Shown here piece by piece: positions 7,578 to 16,766 of a DNA stretch of 36,432 bases. Location: NCBI GenBank assembly GCA_028532915.1, contig JAQQAI010000040.1, positions 1 to 36,432 of the forward strand, in the 5' to 3' direction. The position numbers were made by a program, and so were the translations under genes. Every line of letters starts with the position of its first letter. Within the stretch, counting starts at the first letter, position 1. The DNA is from Sphaerochaetaceae bacterium (GTDB lineage Bacteria; Spirochaetota; Spirochaetia; Sphaerochaetales; Sphaerochaetaceae). The notes under the pieces were generated by a model. The model was given only the letters and a program-made list of their open reading frames with translations, ran no database searches and was not told the origin of the DNA.

Positions 7578-9116
7578 TTATTGTACGTCAGTTTGTGTCA
7601 CGTAATACAGGCTTCCGTTTCCGACCTGCTTGAACCCGGTAACTCGTTCGGAAAGAACATGAGATTCACTCGGGCTGTACAGGAAGATGACCGGAGCTTT
7701 CTCGCTCAACACCTTCTGTACTTCATTGTAGGTCTTCTTTCTCTCGGCGGGAACAGTCTGGCTTCTTCCCAGATCGAGAAGCTCGTCAGTCTTCGCATCC
7801 GCGAACATGAAGTTGTTCACTCCGCCTGTGCTGTGCAGGGTCCGATAGAGGAATCTGTCGGGTTCGCCGCTGCCGCCGCGGATTTCAACCATGGAATCGA
7901 AATCACGTTTCACCCAGCGGTCAATATAGACACCCCATTCGACCACGACAAGATTGGCTGTAACTCCGATATTCTTCAGTTCACTCTGTATGACCTGAGC
8001 AACTGCGAGGCCCCCTTCATATGTAGCAGAACATACGATATCGAAACTGAATCCGTCAGGATAACCAGCTTCAGCAAGCAACGCTTTTGCTTTCTCGTAA
8101 TTGACCTCGTTCACCGGAAGTTCATCGAGAGGAAGAGCCCAATCGGTTGCTGCTACGGGAATAGGTCCTGTAGGAGTTCCCATTCCAAACTCCGCCATCA
8201 TGACGATTTCGTCTCTGTCTATTGCCAGAGCAAGAGCACGCCTGACTCTTTCATCTGTGAAAGGTTCCCTTGTGGTATTGAAACCGAAGGTTCTCACATT
8301 GATACCGGGTTTGCTTTTGACTACCACACCTGAAGTATTCTTCGCCTGTCTGATCGTAGCTCCGTCGCTGATAGTCGCGATATCGAGGTCTCCTGATTTC
8401 ACCCCGGCCAAAAGCGATGCTGCTTCAGGAATGACCCTGAAGATGACTTTATCGACTTTCGGCTCTCCTTCAATGAAATAGTCAGGATTTTTCACCAGTG
8501 TCATCGAGTTGTCGGCGACCCATTCATCGAGCATGAAAGGACCGGTTCCTACAGCGACTTTCTGAAGATTGCCATATTCTTCAACAGCTTCTTTCGGTAC
8601 AATCGAGAGATTGTTGCTCGTCAGCGAATCGAGTAGCGATGCTAAAGGAGCCGACAATGTCAGCTTGACAGTGTATTGATCGACCACTTCTACCGATTCC
8701 ACCAGAGCCAGGTAGGATTTTCCGGGAGATGCTGTTTTCGGATCCATCACACGCTCAAGAGAGTATTTGACATCATCTGCGACGAGTTCTCTTCCATTAT
8801 GGAATTTAACACCCTCTCTGAGATGGAAGATGTATGTAAGGTTATCAGGGATTTCCCAGGACTCTGCCAGATCGGGAACGACAACCAGATTCTCATCCAG
8901 ACGGACAAGACGGTTGTACATCAAATCGATCCTTCTGTGAGAAGAAAAAGCTGTCACTATATGAGGATCAAGGCCGATAGCCTCCTGATCCACCCCGATC
9001 GTCAGCACTTTTTCCTCAGTACCCTGGACTTCTTCCGTCCCCGTCGCGAACAGCCCCGCAACTGAGATCGCACTGATCAATACAATCGCAATCAACACCA
9101 TAGAAAGTTTTTTCAC
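7578..9116 (-). CDS. dppA: Peptide-binding protein, extracellular solute-binding family 5 (DppA/OppA type)
   Basis: A 512-residue periplasmic binding protein. The N-terminus MKKLSMVLIAIVLISAISVAG is a signal peptide. Cleavage is probably around FATG. No lipobox cysteine is present, so it may be soluble in the periplasm. The family 5 fold is shown by the DLAESWEIPDNLTYIFHLREGVKFHNG segment near residue 85 and VRRALALAIDRDEIV near residue 290. The start is GTG at 9116 with AAGGAGG six bases upstream. It sits 43 bp after anmK in the same operon, so its likely cargo is murein-derived peptide or muropeptide. The binding pocket cannot be read by eye. Confidence 0.9.
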   Translation of the reverse strand: MKKLSMVLIAIVLISAISVAGLFATGTEEVQGTEEKVLTIGVDQEAIGLDPHIVTAFSSHRRIDLMYNRLVRLDENLVVVPDLAESWEIPDNLTYIFHLREGVKFHNGRELVADDVKYSLERVMDPKTASPGKSYLALVESVEVVDQYTVKLTLSAPLASLLDSLTSNNLSIVPKEAVEEYGNLQKVAVGTGPFMLDEWVADNSMTLVKNPDYFIEGEPKVDKVIFRVIPEAASLLAGVKSGDLDIATISDGATIRQAKNTSGVVVKSKPGINVRTFGFNTTREPFTDERVRRALALAIDRDEIVMMAEFGMGTPTGPIPVAATDWALPLDELPVNEVNYEKAKALLAEAGYPDGFSFDIVCSATYEGGLAVAQVIQSELKNIGVTANLVVVEWGVYIDRWVKRDFDSMVEIRGGSGEPDRFLYRTLHSTGGVNNFMFADAKTDELLDLGRSQTVPAERKKTYNEVQKVLSEKAPVIFLYSPSESHVLSERVTGFKQVGNGSLYYVTQTDVQ

Positions 9117-9159
9117 GTTCTTCCTCCTTGTGAACTAATAAAAAGGTTCCCTTCAGTCG

Positions 9160-10380
9160 TTATAAGGTAATCATACCCAACACCTTCGGTTCGGTCGCTC
9201 CTGTAACTGCTGGCAAGTTACCTGTTCTTCCCATCAGAGATTCATATGCCATAACGGCAAATGCCATGGCTTCACGTGCATCTTCAGGAATACCGAAATC
9301 TCTGGTAGTCCTGACGCATATGTTCTGCGGCAGACGCTGCCGTATCATATCGAGTAATGTATCATTCAGCGCACCGCCTCCGCCGATGATCACAGTCGAA
9401 ATCGGATGCTTCGGCAGGATAAAATCGATATATGACCGGCAGATTGTCTCTGCTGTGAATGCTGTGGCTGTCGCCAGAGTGTCGGCATAAGAAAGATCTC
9501 TTTCTCTGCATGAATTGATGAATTTCAGGGCAAAATCTTTTCCGTAGACTTCTCTGCCGGTACTTTTGGGAGGTCCTTTATGAAAATAGGAATCTTCATC
9601 GAAGAACTTCTGAAGGATCTGTTCGTTCACAATACCCTGCCCGGCGACCGCTCCTCCTTCGTCATACCTGAGTTTTCCATCAGAGAAATATTCCACTACA
9701 GCATCCATGATCATGTTTCCCGGACCTGTATCGAAGGCATACACTCCCTTTTCTCCGGTCTCTTTCGGCAATACCGTCGCATTCCCGATTCCCCCGATAT
9801 TCTGAACGATCCGCCCTTCCCGATCTGAACCGAACATCATATAGTCGGTAAACGGTGCCAATGGAGCACCTTCACCTCCGGCCGCCATATCTGCCGAACG
9901 GAAATCGCTTACGACCGGGATGCCGGTAAGATGTTTAAGATAGGAAGCATTGCCGAGCTGCAACGTCCCCTTCACATTCACAGTCTCTGTGAACGGTGCG
10001 GGAAACGGCGTCTCGACGGGGGAATGCCATACCGTCTGTCCATGCATTCCTATAGCATCAATATCTTCCGCATTGAAATCACTTTTTGCCAGCAATGCTT
10101 TAACAGCCGATGCATACCAGTAGGACAGTCCGCAGTGTACCAATACCAGTTCATCGATTTTTGACCGTTCAATCTGACACAGCGCATTGATCCTATCTCT
10201 CATCTGTTGTGTATAAGGAAGATAATAATGATCTACTAGTGCTATCGACCTGATCATCTTCTCATCAGATTCAATCGAGACGAGAACAGCATCCACTCCG
10301 TCCAGCGAAGTCCCTGACATCAGTCCGATCATGAGGTGTTCTGTAAGCTTCTTCCGGTTATCTGAATCGTTCTTTTTCAT
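9160..10380 (-). CDS. anmK: Anhydro-N-acetylmuramic acid kinase
   Basis: AnmK opens 1,6-anhydroMurNAc and phosphorylates it with ATP to give MurNAc-6-phosphate, the substrate of MurQ encoded next door. Family markers are IGLMSGTSLDGVDAVL, QTVWHSP, NIGGIGNATVLP, DTGPGNMIMD and GGGGALND. The start is uncertain. ATG 10380 is only a few bases after the predicted transcript start, which would make it almost leaderless. ATG 10392 lies within the promoter. ATG 10332, next to IGLMSGT, is possible but has only a distant GGAAG. The reading frame also extends to a TTG at 10419 that forms part of the -35 box and cannot be the start from this promoter. It is the first gene of the salvage operon, divergent from murQ. 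Confidence 0.9.
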   Translation of the reverse strand: MKKNDSDNRKKLTEHLMIGLMSGTSLDGVDAVLVSIESDEKMIRSIALVDHYYLPYTQQMRDRINALCQIERSKIDELVLVHCGLSYWYASAVKALLAKSDFNAEDIDAIGMHGQTVWHSPVETPFPAPFTETVNVKGTLQLGNASYLKHLTGIPVVSDFRSADMAAGGEGAPLAPFTDYMMFGSDREGRIVQNIGGIGNATVLPKETGEKGVYAFDTGPGNMIMDAVVEYFSDGKLRYDEGGAVAGQGIVNEQILQKFFDEDSYFHKGPPKSTGREVYGKDFALKFINSCRERDLSYADTLATATAFTAETICRSYIDFILPKHPISTVIIGGGGALNDTLLDMIRQRLPQNICVRTTRDFGIPEDAREAMAFAVMAYESLMGRTGNLPAVTGATEPKVLGMITL

Positions 10381-10390
10381 ATACTGACTC

Positions 10391-10419
10391 ATTATATGAT
10401 ACAATATTTCAAATCTCAA
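10391..10419 (-). promoter_or_regulatory. Strong promoter of the anmK-dpp operon
   Basis: On the minus strand TTGAGA (10419-10414), exactly 17 bp, then TATAAT (10396-10391): a near-consensus sigma-70 promoter. TTGTATCATATAA (10404-10392), one mismatch from a symmetric sequence and sharing the TTGTAT half-site of the GTATAC palindromes, covers the -10 box. Confidence 0.75.
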
Positions 10420-10524
10420 TAAAAATATTAAAATATTATTTCTTTACATTACATTTACCAAATGCTACCATTACACTACATTTCTATTCCTTTTAAAGAA
10501 AATGAAACTGTTGGAGAAACCTTG

Positions 10525-11463
10525 ATGATTGATACGACCATTACCCAGGACATGCTGGATCTGTTCACCACGGAACAGCGAAATGAAAAAACCTCTCATA
10601 TTGATGAGATGAGTACCCGTGAGATAGTCGAGGTAATCAATGATGAAGATAAAACAGTTCCATATGCTGTCGAAAAACAGCTTGACCAGATCTCTGCTCT
10701 GATTGAGGATGTCGTGCTGTCATTCAAAAATGGCGGGCGTCTTTTCTATATAGGGGCGGGAACGAGCGGAAGACTCGGTGTACTTGATGCATCAGAATGT
10801 CCTCCTACGTTCGGGGTCAGCTCCTCCATGGTTCAGGGACTGATAGCAGGAGGAAGAGAGGCTCTGGTACGATCGATCGAGAACGCCGAGGATGAGGTCG
10901 AGAGCGGAGAAAAGGAACTCGATTCGGTCAATTTCACCTCAAAAGATGTGCTGGTAGGAATCACCGCGAGCGGGCAGGCTCCGTATGTTCTCGGAGCTAT
11001 GATGAAAGCAAAAAGGATGGGAGCCGTCGTCGGAGCCATCAGCTGTAACAGAGGCTCGAAGACTTTTGAACATGCGACTCATTCGATCTATCTTGACGTA
11101 GGCCCGGAAGTCGTCACAGGCTCGACCAGAATGAAAGCCGGTACAGCTCAGAAACTCGTCCTTAACATGATCACTACAACAAGTATGATCAGGCTGGGAA
11201 AAGTCTACCACAACCTCATGGTCGATCTCACTCCCGTCAACAAAAAACTTATCGAGCGGTCGAAACGTCTGATCAGACAGGCGACAGGATGTTCTCTCAA
11301 AGAGGCGGAAAAAGCTTTCACTGAATCAGGGAAAAAACCAAAAATCGCTATAATCATGGTATTATTGAACATCAGCAGAGAAGACGCTGAATTGCTGGAG
11401 AATAATGACACGAAACCGATTTCGGAAATACTCAAACAATACAAAAGCGGGATTTCCGAATAA
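10525..11463 (+). CDS. murQ: N-acetylmuramic acid 6-phosphate etherase
   Basis: MurQ splits the lactyl ether of MurNAc-6-phosphate to give GlcNAc-6-phosphate and D-lactate in the cytoplasm. The 312-residue protein has the SIS sugar-phosphate fold with GAGTSGRLGVLDASECPPTFG (the conserved Glu lies in ASECPPT) and the family signature TGSTRMKAGTAQKLVLNM. The chosen ATG at 10525 has GGAG (10513-10516) eight bases upstream. The longer reading frame from 10462 lacks a ribosome site and adds unrelated residues. It is divergent from anmK, whose product feeds it, and is followed 23 bp later by an RpiR regulator. Confidence 0.95.
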   Translation: MIDTTITQDMLDLFTTEQRNEKTSHIDEMSTREIVEVINDEDKTVPYAVEKQLDQISALIEDVVLSFKNGGRLFYIGAGTSGRLGVLDASECPPTFGVSSSMVQGLIAGGREALVRSIENAEDEVESGEKELDSVNFTSKDVLVGITASGQAPYVLGAMMKAKRMGAVVGAISCNRGSKTFEHATHSIYLDVGPEVVTGSTRMKAGTAQKLVLNMITTTSMIRLGKVYHNLMVDLTPVNKKLIERSKRLIRQATGCSLKEAEKAFTESGKKPKIAIIMVLLNISREDAELLENNDTKPISEILKQYKSGISE

Positions 11464-11486
11464 AATAAATTGCTAAAGGGTATCGC

Positions 11487-12356
11487 ATGGAACAGGAAAA
11501 AGTGATTGAAGGGGCTCTGGTTGCAGTTAACGCACGATTGGATACGTTAAGTGAATCCGAGAGAAAGATCGCCGATTACATTTTCAGAGAACCAAAGAAA
11601 GCGATTCATCTCAATGTGAGAGAACTGGCAAAACAGAGCGGATCATCACAGGCGGCAGTGATCAGATTCTGTAAACGCATCGGCTTTGACAGCTTCAGTA
11701 CCTTCAAGATACGCCTCGCAAGAGATGTCTTCAGAGACTCTGATGAACGTTATATTCCAGATCTTGATCTTGAATCGGAGATATCACCGGCGAAGGTAGT
11801 AAAAGGAGTGATAGACAGAACACAGCGCTCACTTTCAGCACTGGAATCAACTCTCGATCCCTCCAGCGTCCAGGAAGCAGTTGATCTGATGCTAAACGCC
11901 ACTTCCACTATACTCTTCGGTGTGGGTGCTTCCGGAGTAGTCGCCTACGATTTCATGCAGAAACTCACCCGGTTGGGACTTCCGGTATACTACACTTCCG
12001 ATACGGACCTTCAGCTGACTGCAGGTTCGACGATACAAAAGAATCAGATTGCTATGATCATCTCCTATTCGGGAGAGAACAAAAACATGATAGAAGTGGC
12101 ACGACTGGTGAAAAGCCGTAAAATCCCTCTGATAACCATCACCATGGACAGCAGAAACACGATCCGGTCTTATGCTGACACAGCTCTTCTGGTCCCTTCA
12201 ACGGAGAAGCTCTACAGGCAGGGAGCAGCGACGAGCAGGATCAACCAGCTCGCCGTCATCGATATCCTCTACTCTCTGATGGTATCGAACAATCTTGATG
12301 ATTCGATCACAGCCATAGAATCCACGATGAAAGCCACCCACAAGAAAAACGGATAG
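11487..12356 (+). CDS. RpiR/MurR-family transcriptional regulator
   Basis: A 289-residue sugar-phosphate sensing regulator. The N-terminal RpiR helix-turn-helix spans about residues 10-85 (NVRELAKQSGSSQAAVIRFCKRIGF). The C-terminal SIS domain contains FGVGASGVVAYDFMQKL. It starts with AAAGGG six bases upstream of ATG and is co-transcribed with murQ. By analogy with MurR, it probably senses MurNAc-6-phosphate and controls murQ and the divergent anmK operon. No operator could be identified with confidence in the 10420-10510 gap. Its gene ends four bases from the convergent cupin gene. Confidence 0.9.
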   Translation: MEQEKVIEGALVAVNARLDTLSESERKIADYIFREPKKAIHLNVRELAKQSGSSQAAVIRFCKRIGFDSFSTFKIRLARDVFRDSDERYIPDLDLESEISPAKVVKGVIDRTQRSLSALESTLDPSSVQEAVDLMLNATSTILFGVGASGVVAYDFMQKLTRLGLPVYYTSDTDLQLTAGSTIQKNQIAMIISYSGENKNMIEVARLVKSRKIPLITITMDSRNTIRSYADTALLVPSTEKLYRQGAATSRINQLAVIDILYSLMVSNNLDDSITAIESTMKATHKKNG

Positions 12357-12360
12357 ATTC

Positions 12361-12756
12361 TCAGCGCAGATAGGCTCTGATGGAAGAAATTTCTTCTTCA
12401 GTCAGGGCGCAGAGTTCACTGTTCTCCATCGATGTGCTGCTGCGTTCTATCAGGATCATCTTGCATCCTTTCTCCATTATCGTCGTATGCCAGATTCCCT
12501 TATTGATGGTATAGACCTTTCCTTCTTCCATCCGACTGAACGTCATAGACTCATCCGATTCATCCTTTGCGACCAGAAGACAGTTCCCTTTCAGCAGAAC
12601 GAAGGATTCATCCGTAAGCAGATGCCGTTCCAATTCTTTAAGATTCTCTATATCGTTGGCGACTTTGTAGTTCTTTATCCCGATGACCCAGTCACCTTCA
12701 TCATATACCAGTTTGAGACCGTCACCTTCCCAGCTCTTGTGTTCAATACGTTCCAT
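12361..12756 (-). CDS. Small cupin-like protein
   Basis: A 131-residue single-domain protein that reads as a cupin barrel. There is a hydrophobic strand pattern with ESFVLLKGNCLLVA followed by GKVYTINKGIWHTTIMEKGCKMILIER, where the GIWH histidine is the usual second-motif metal ligand. The first cupin motif lacks its HxH, so metal binding is doubtful. AAGGAG lies five bases upstream of ATG. It is the last gene of the split-transketolase/CUT1 operon, so a sugar isomerase, epimerase or sugar-acid binding role is plausible but unproven. Confidence 0.7.
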   Translation of the reverse strand: MERIEHKSWEGDGLKLVYDEGDWVIGIKNYKVANDIENLKELERHLLTDESFVLLKGNCLLVAKDESDESMTFSRMEEGKVYTINKGIWHTTIMEKGCKMILIERSSTSMENSELCALTEEEISSIRAYLR

Positions 12757-12769
12757 GCTTTCTCCTTTT

Positions 12770-13603
12770 TTATCCTTTCACTGCGCCGGCAGTCATTCCC
12801 GTGATCAACTGTTTCTGAATAAAGAAGAAGAGTATGATGACAGGTAGAGCACTCAGTACACCGCCTGCTGTGAGAAGCCCCCACTCGATCTGATACTCCC
12901 CTATCATATTCTGCAATGCGATCGGAATGGTCCTCACTTTCGAACTGGTAAGGATCGCCGCATACAGGTATTCGTTCCATGATGTGATGAACACGTAGAT
13001 ACCCGTCGAAACGATACCCGGCATCGCTACAGGAAGGACGACCCTGAGCATCGCTCCTATTCTAGAACATCCGTCTATCTGGGCAGCTTTATCAAGATCC
13101 TGCGGAATGGCATTGAAGAAACTGGTCAGCATCCACGTGGAAAAAGGGATAGTGAATGTAGAGTAGGCTATCACTAAAGCAAAATGGGTATCCATCAGCC
13201 CAAGGACCCTCATCATGATGAACAGAGGGACTATCAGAAGCATAATGGGAAACATGTTGATGACCAGAAACTGCATCAGCAGTACTTTGCTCCCTTTGAA
13301 TTTGAACCGGGAAAAACTGTATGAGGCAGGAACCGTGATGGACAATCCGACCAGAGCAGTCATCAATGCGATCGCCATCGAATCGATCATATTCCGGGCA
13401 AAATCGAGTTTGGAAAACAATCTTGTATAGTTCTCGGTAGTCGGGTGTTCCGGGAAGAATCTGAAATCAGGCCTGTACAATTCTTTCTCTATTGTTATCG
13501 AAGAGATGAAAGTCCAGATGTACGGACCGATGGCAAACAGCACAATCAGAAGTACAGGAAGATAGATTGTCAGCAGTCGTTTGAACGTGTGGTGTCTTTT
13601 CAT
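12770..13603 (-). CDS. CUT1 sugar ABC transporter permease (MalG type)
   Basis: A 277-residue inner-membrane permease with six hydrophobic segments. The coupling motif is PQDLDKAAQIDG...RVVLPVAMPGI, the EAA loop of carbohydrate permeases. Its GGAGG ribosome site overlaps the end of the partner permease gene (stop at 13607-13605, one base gap). No ATPase is encoded in this operon, so it must share a general MsmK/UgpC-type ATPase encoded elsewhere. Confidence 0.9.
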   Translation of the reverse strand: MKRHHTFKRLLTIYLPVLLIVLFAIGPYIWTFISSITIEKELYRPDFRFFPEHPTTENYTRLFSKLDFARNMIDSMAIALMTALVGLSITVPASYSFSRFKFKGSKVLLMQFLVINMFPIMLLIVPLFIMMRVLGLMDTHFALVIAYSTFTIPFSTWMLTSFFNAIPQDLDKAAQIDGCSRIGAMLRVVLPVAMPGIVSTGIYVFITSWNEYLYAAILTSSKVRTIPIALQNMIGEYQIEWGLLTAGGVLSALPVIILFFFIQKQLITGMTAGAVKG

Positions 13604-13604
13604 C

Positions 13605-14486
13605 TTAACGCTCCTCCTTCAACAGATTTCTCACATACCCGGAGACTATGATCATAAGCAGTATCGTCAGAAGTACAGCGAGAGCTGATGAATAACCGAA
13701 GTCCATCCCCTTGTAGGCTTTGAAATATGAATAGACAGGAAGTGTGTAGGTACTGTATCCGGGACCTCCCGCCGTCATAACCACAATGACATCCAGAGAG
13801 TTTGCAACCCAGATGATCCTCAGCAGCAGCGTGGTGAGAATCACAGGTTTCAGCATCGGAATCGTGATTCGGAAGAACTGCTGAGAAGTTGAAGCTCCGT
13901 CGATGCGGGCGGCCTCGTACAGTTCATCAGGAATCGCCTGAAGACCTGCAAGAAGCATGATTGCGAAGAAAGGGAAGCCCTGCCAGACCAGTGCGAACAT
14001 GATGGAAGGCAGTGCAAGCTGCATATCTGCGAGAAACGGAATGAACTGATCGATCCATCCGAGCCTGAACAGGATCTGATTGATCAATCCGAAATTACCG
14101 TCATACATCCAGCGCCACATGAGAGCCGTGATGACCGACGGGGTGACCCAGGGAATTAAAATGAGAGACCGCGCTATACCACGACCGATGAATCTCTTGT
14201 TCAGCAGTAAAGCTGTGATGAATCCCAGAAGAAACTGAAATGTGATGATACCGACGATCCAGATCACGGTGTTCTTCAGAGAAGAATAGAACAGAGGATC
14301 GGAGAATATCGTCTTGTAGTTCTCGAATCCGTTGTATCGGACCTCTGTAGGCTTGTAGACGATATAGTTCATAAAACTGTATCCGATCGTCCTGAACATC
14401 GGAATGAAGATGATCGCCAAAGTCACAATCATCGCTGGTGTAATCATCTTATATGGCAATGTATCTCTTCTTTTGATTTTATTCAT
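13605..14486 (-). CDS. CUT1 sugar ABC transporter permease (MalF type)
   Basis: A 293-residue inner-membrane permease. N-terminal helix PAMIVTLAIIFIPMFRTIGYSFMNY and five more membrane segments. EAA loop IPDELYEAARIDGASTSQQFFRITIPML. It sits 69 bp after the binding-protein gene, with AGGTGA before its ATG. With the MalG-type partner it forms the membrane channel of a carbohydrate importer. Confidence 0.9.
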   Translation of the reverse strand: MNKIKRRDTLPYKMITPAMIVTLAIIFIPMFRTIGYSFMNYIVYKPTEVRYNGFENYKTIFSDPLFYSSLKNTVIWIVGIITFQFLLGFITALLLNKRFIGRGIARSLILIPWVTPSVITALMWRWMYDGNFGLINQILFRLGWIDQFIPFLADMQLALPSIMFALVWQGFPFFAIMLLAGLQAIPDELYEAARIDGASTSQQFFRITIPMLKPVILTTLLLRIIWVANSLDVIVVMTAGGPGYSTYTLPVYSYFKAYKGMDFGYSSALAVLLTILLMIIVSGYVRNLLKEER

Positions 14487-14555
14487 ACGCTGTCACCTGT
14501 AGATGACGCAGGACCGAGGATTACTCCTTAGCCCCGCGTACCTTCAATCGTTTAA

Positions 14556-15794
14556 TTATTCACTGAAATGATCTTCGATCTGCTGCATCATCTGTTCACT
14601 CGTGATCTGACCTGCGAATGCCTGCTGCATGAGTGCGGGCCACAAAGATTCAACGAATTCGGCAGTACCGGAATGTGCCGGAAGCACGCCGGCAAAGTCG
14701 GCTGAATCTGTAGTAGCTTTCAGGAATCTGTCAGCATCAGAAGTGGCATTGCTCTTATTGATCGAAACCTGTCCGCTCGATTTCTGCCAGATAGCATTGT
14801 TCTCAGCTTCTGCAAGGAAGGAGACCCATTTGAATGCGGCATCAGGAACTTCGGTGGCTGCGAACACAGCATTCTCTTCATCCCCGAACGAAGTCCATGC
14901 ACCTTCTGTTCCCATTGGCACAGGAGCTGCCGAGATCTTATCGCCAAGTGCTTCTTCAAGAGTCTTTGCGCTTCCCAGGTGGTGGATGGTCATAGCTGTC
15001 TTTCCTGAAACCATGTTTGCTATGATCTCTTTAAATCCGTCACTAGGAGTCGTCGGAGGACTGACTTTGTGTTTTCTGTACAGATCGATAAACCACTGGT
15101 TGGCGGCAATCGCCTTATCGGTTGTCAGACCGGAATTACCGTCCTCATCAAAGAACTGAGCACCGCTGGACAATACGAATGTACCCCACCAGTCATGTCC
15201 GCCTCTCGCTCCGCGGATACCGAATCCGTACACATCTACGATTCCGTCCCCATCGGTGTCACGTGTGAGTTTTTTGGCTACATCAAGGAATTCCTCCCGT
15301 GTCTTCGGCAGTTCGAGACCTAACTGCTCGAACATATCAGTTCTGTAGTAAAGATAGAGGATAACCATCTGAAGAGGCATATAATACTGGTGACCATCAG
15401 AATATTTGGTAAGTTCCCAGACCTTGTCGTAGATATCATCTTTTCCGTCCCAGGAAGCGATGTAATCATCAAGAGGAAGAAGAGCTCCCATCTCTACCAG
15501 CTGGGGCTGCCACCACAGTTTGACCTGTGCGACATCTGGCGGGTACCCTCCGGCTATCGCAGTGAGCAGTTTCTGGTTGTACACATCCCATGAAATCCTT
15601 TCCGGCTCAATGACGATACCGGGATTCTCCGCCTCGAACTTCTCGATCAGCGGGTTCAACGCTGTTTCGGGATCATCGAAATGATACCAGAACTTGACAG
15701 TCTGTACCTCAGGTTCACTCTCTTTTCCTCCTTGAGCGTAAACCATAGAGACCATCATCACTAATACCATGATAAAAACGAATGTTTTTTTCAT
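14556..15794 (-). CDS. CUT1 sugar-binding protein, extracellular solute-binding family 1
   Basis: A 412-residue periplasmic sugar-binding protein. Signal peptide MKKTFVFIMVLVMMVSMVYAQGG, probably cut after the second Ala-type site (VYA-QGG); no lipobox cysteine. Family 1 features include VKFWYHFDDPETALNPLIEKFE and VAQVKLWWQPQLVEMGALLPLDDY. Residues 179-190 (DTDGDGIVDVYG) form an EF-hand-like calcium loop seen in some members of this family. GGAGG precedes the ATG. Located 12 bp after the transketolase C-subunit gene, which ties the transporter to that enzyme. Cargo is unknown. Confidence 0.9.
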   Translation of the reverse strand: MKKTFVFIMVLVMMVSMVYAQGGKESEPEVQTVKFWYHFDDPETALNPLIEKFEAENPGIVIEPERISWDVYNQKLLTAIAGGYPPDVAQVKLWWQPQLVEMGALLPLDDYIASWDGKDDIYDKVWELTKYSDGHQYYMPLQMVILYLYYRTDMFEQLGLELPKTREEFLDVAKKLTRDTDGDGIVDVYGFGIRGARGGHDWWGTFVLSSGAQFFDEDGNSGLTTDKAIAANQWFIDLYRKHKVSPPTTPSDGFKEIIANMVSGKTAMTIHHLGSAKTLEEALGDKISAAPVPMGTEGAWTSFGDEENAVFAATEVPDAAFKWVSFLAEAENNAIWQKSSGQVSINKSNATSDADRFLKATTDSADFAGVLPAHSGTAEFVESLWPALMQQAFAGQITSEQMMQQIEDHFSE

Positions 15795-15806
15795 ATTTGA
15801 CCTCCA

Positions 15807-16748
15807 TTATTTTTTGTTCAGGACACTCCTGACTTTTTCAATAATATCTGTTTCACACAGATGGTATTTTTTCAGTATCTCATCGGGCTCTCCGGATTCT
15901 CCGAACGTATCCAGGACTCCGACGCGTTCGAGAACGACAGGATATTCGGATGAAATGACCTCGGCCACAGCAGAACCGAGCCCCCCGATAATCGAATGCT
16001 CTTCCGCACTCACAATACATTTGCACTCCTTCGCAGCGTCTATGAGAGCCTTTTCATCAAGAGGTTTCACTGTCGGCATGTGAATGACTTTCACTGAAAG
16101 ACCTTCCTTGCCGAGAGTCTGTGCGGCACTCAGTGCTGTCGGTGTCATACTCCCTGTCGACACGATTGCGACATCACTTCCTTCCCGAAGGACTTTGGCT
16201 TTGCCGATCGTAAAAGGATCATCGAAAGAGGTTACCACCGGCGTTGCGACTCTGCCGAATCTCAGATAGACAGGACCATCAAACTCTGCGGCGGCAAAGG
16301 TTGCTTTATATGCTTCGTTCGCATCACAGGGAACCAGAACCGTCATCTTTGGAATGAGCCTCATCAGGGCGATATCCTCGAAGGACTGATGAGTCGCACC
16401 GTCTGCTCCGACACAGACTCCTCCATGACTTGTTGCGATCTTCACATTGGCTCTGTTATACCCCACCGAAACTCTGATCGGCTGATTTGCCAGACTCGTC
16501 GCAAATGCGGCGAAGGTAGTAGCGAAGGGTATCAGACCGTCAACAGCCATGCCCGCAGCAGTTCCCATCATATCAGACTCCTTGATTCCCATCTGAAAGA
16601 ATCTGTCAGGGTATGATTCACTGAACTTCGTCACCTTGATCGCATCGGTCAGATCTGCAGTGAGAACAACAACCTTATCATTGATCTTTCCGAGATCCGC
16701 CAAAGCGTCTCCGAAAGCTTCTCTCATCGATTTCAATCCACTATACAT
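15807..16748 (-). CDS. Transketolase, C-terminal subunit (split enzyme)
   Basis: A 313-residue half-transketolase: pyrimidine-binding domain (about 5-165) plus transketolase C-terminal domain (about 185-310). The catalytic glutamate that activates thiamine diphosphate is E57 in GIKESDMMG. Start at 16748 has GGAG seven bases upstream. It pairs with the adjacent N-subunit. Split transketolases occur in dedicated catabolic routes, for example apulose-4-phosphate transketolase AptA/AptB in apiose breakdown. Here the link to a CUT1 importer suggests a specific sugar, but no kinase or isomerase is present, so the substrate is open. Confidence 0.92.
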   Translation of the reverse strand: MYSGLKSMREAFGDALADLGKINDKVVVLTADLTDAIKVTKFSESYPDRFFQMGIKESDMMGTAAGMAVDGLIPFATTFAAFATSLANQPIRVSVGYNRANVKIATSHGGVCVGADGATHQSFEDIALMRLIPKMTVLVPCDANEAYKATFAAAEFDGPVYLRFGRVATPVVTSFDDPFTIGKAKVLREGSDVAIVSTGSMTPTALSAAQTLGKEGLSVKVIHMPTVKPLDEKALIDAAKECKCIVSAEEHSIIGGLGSAVAEVISSEYPVVLERVGVLDTFGESGEPDEILKKYHLCETDIIEKVRSVLNKK

Positions 16749-16766
16749 ATCTCATCTCCATCTCTA

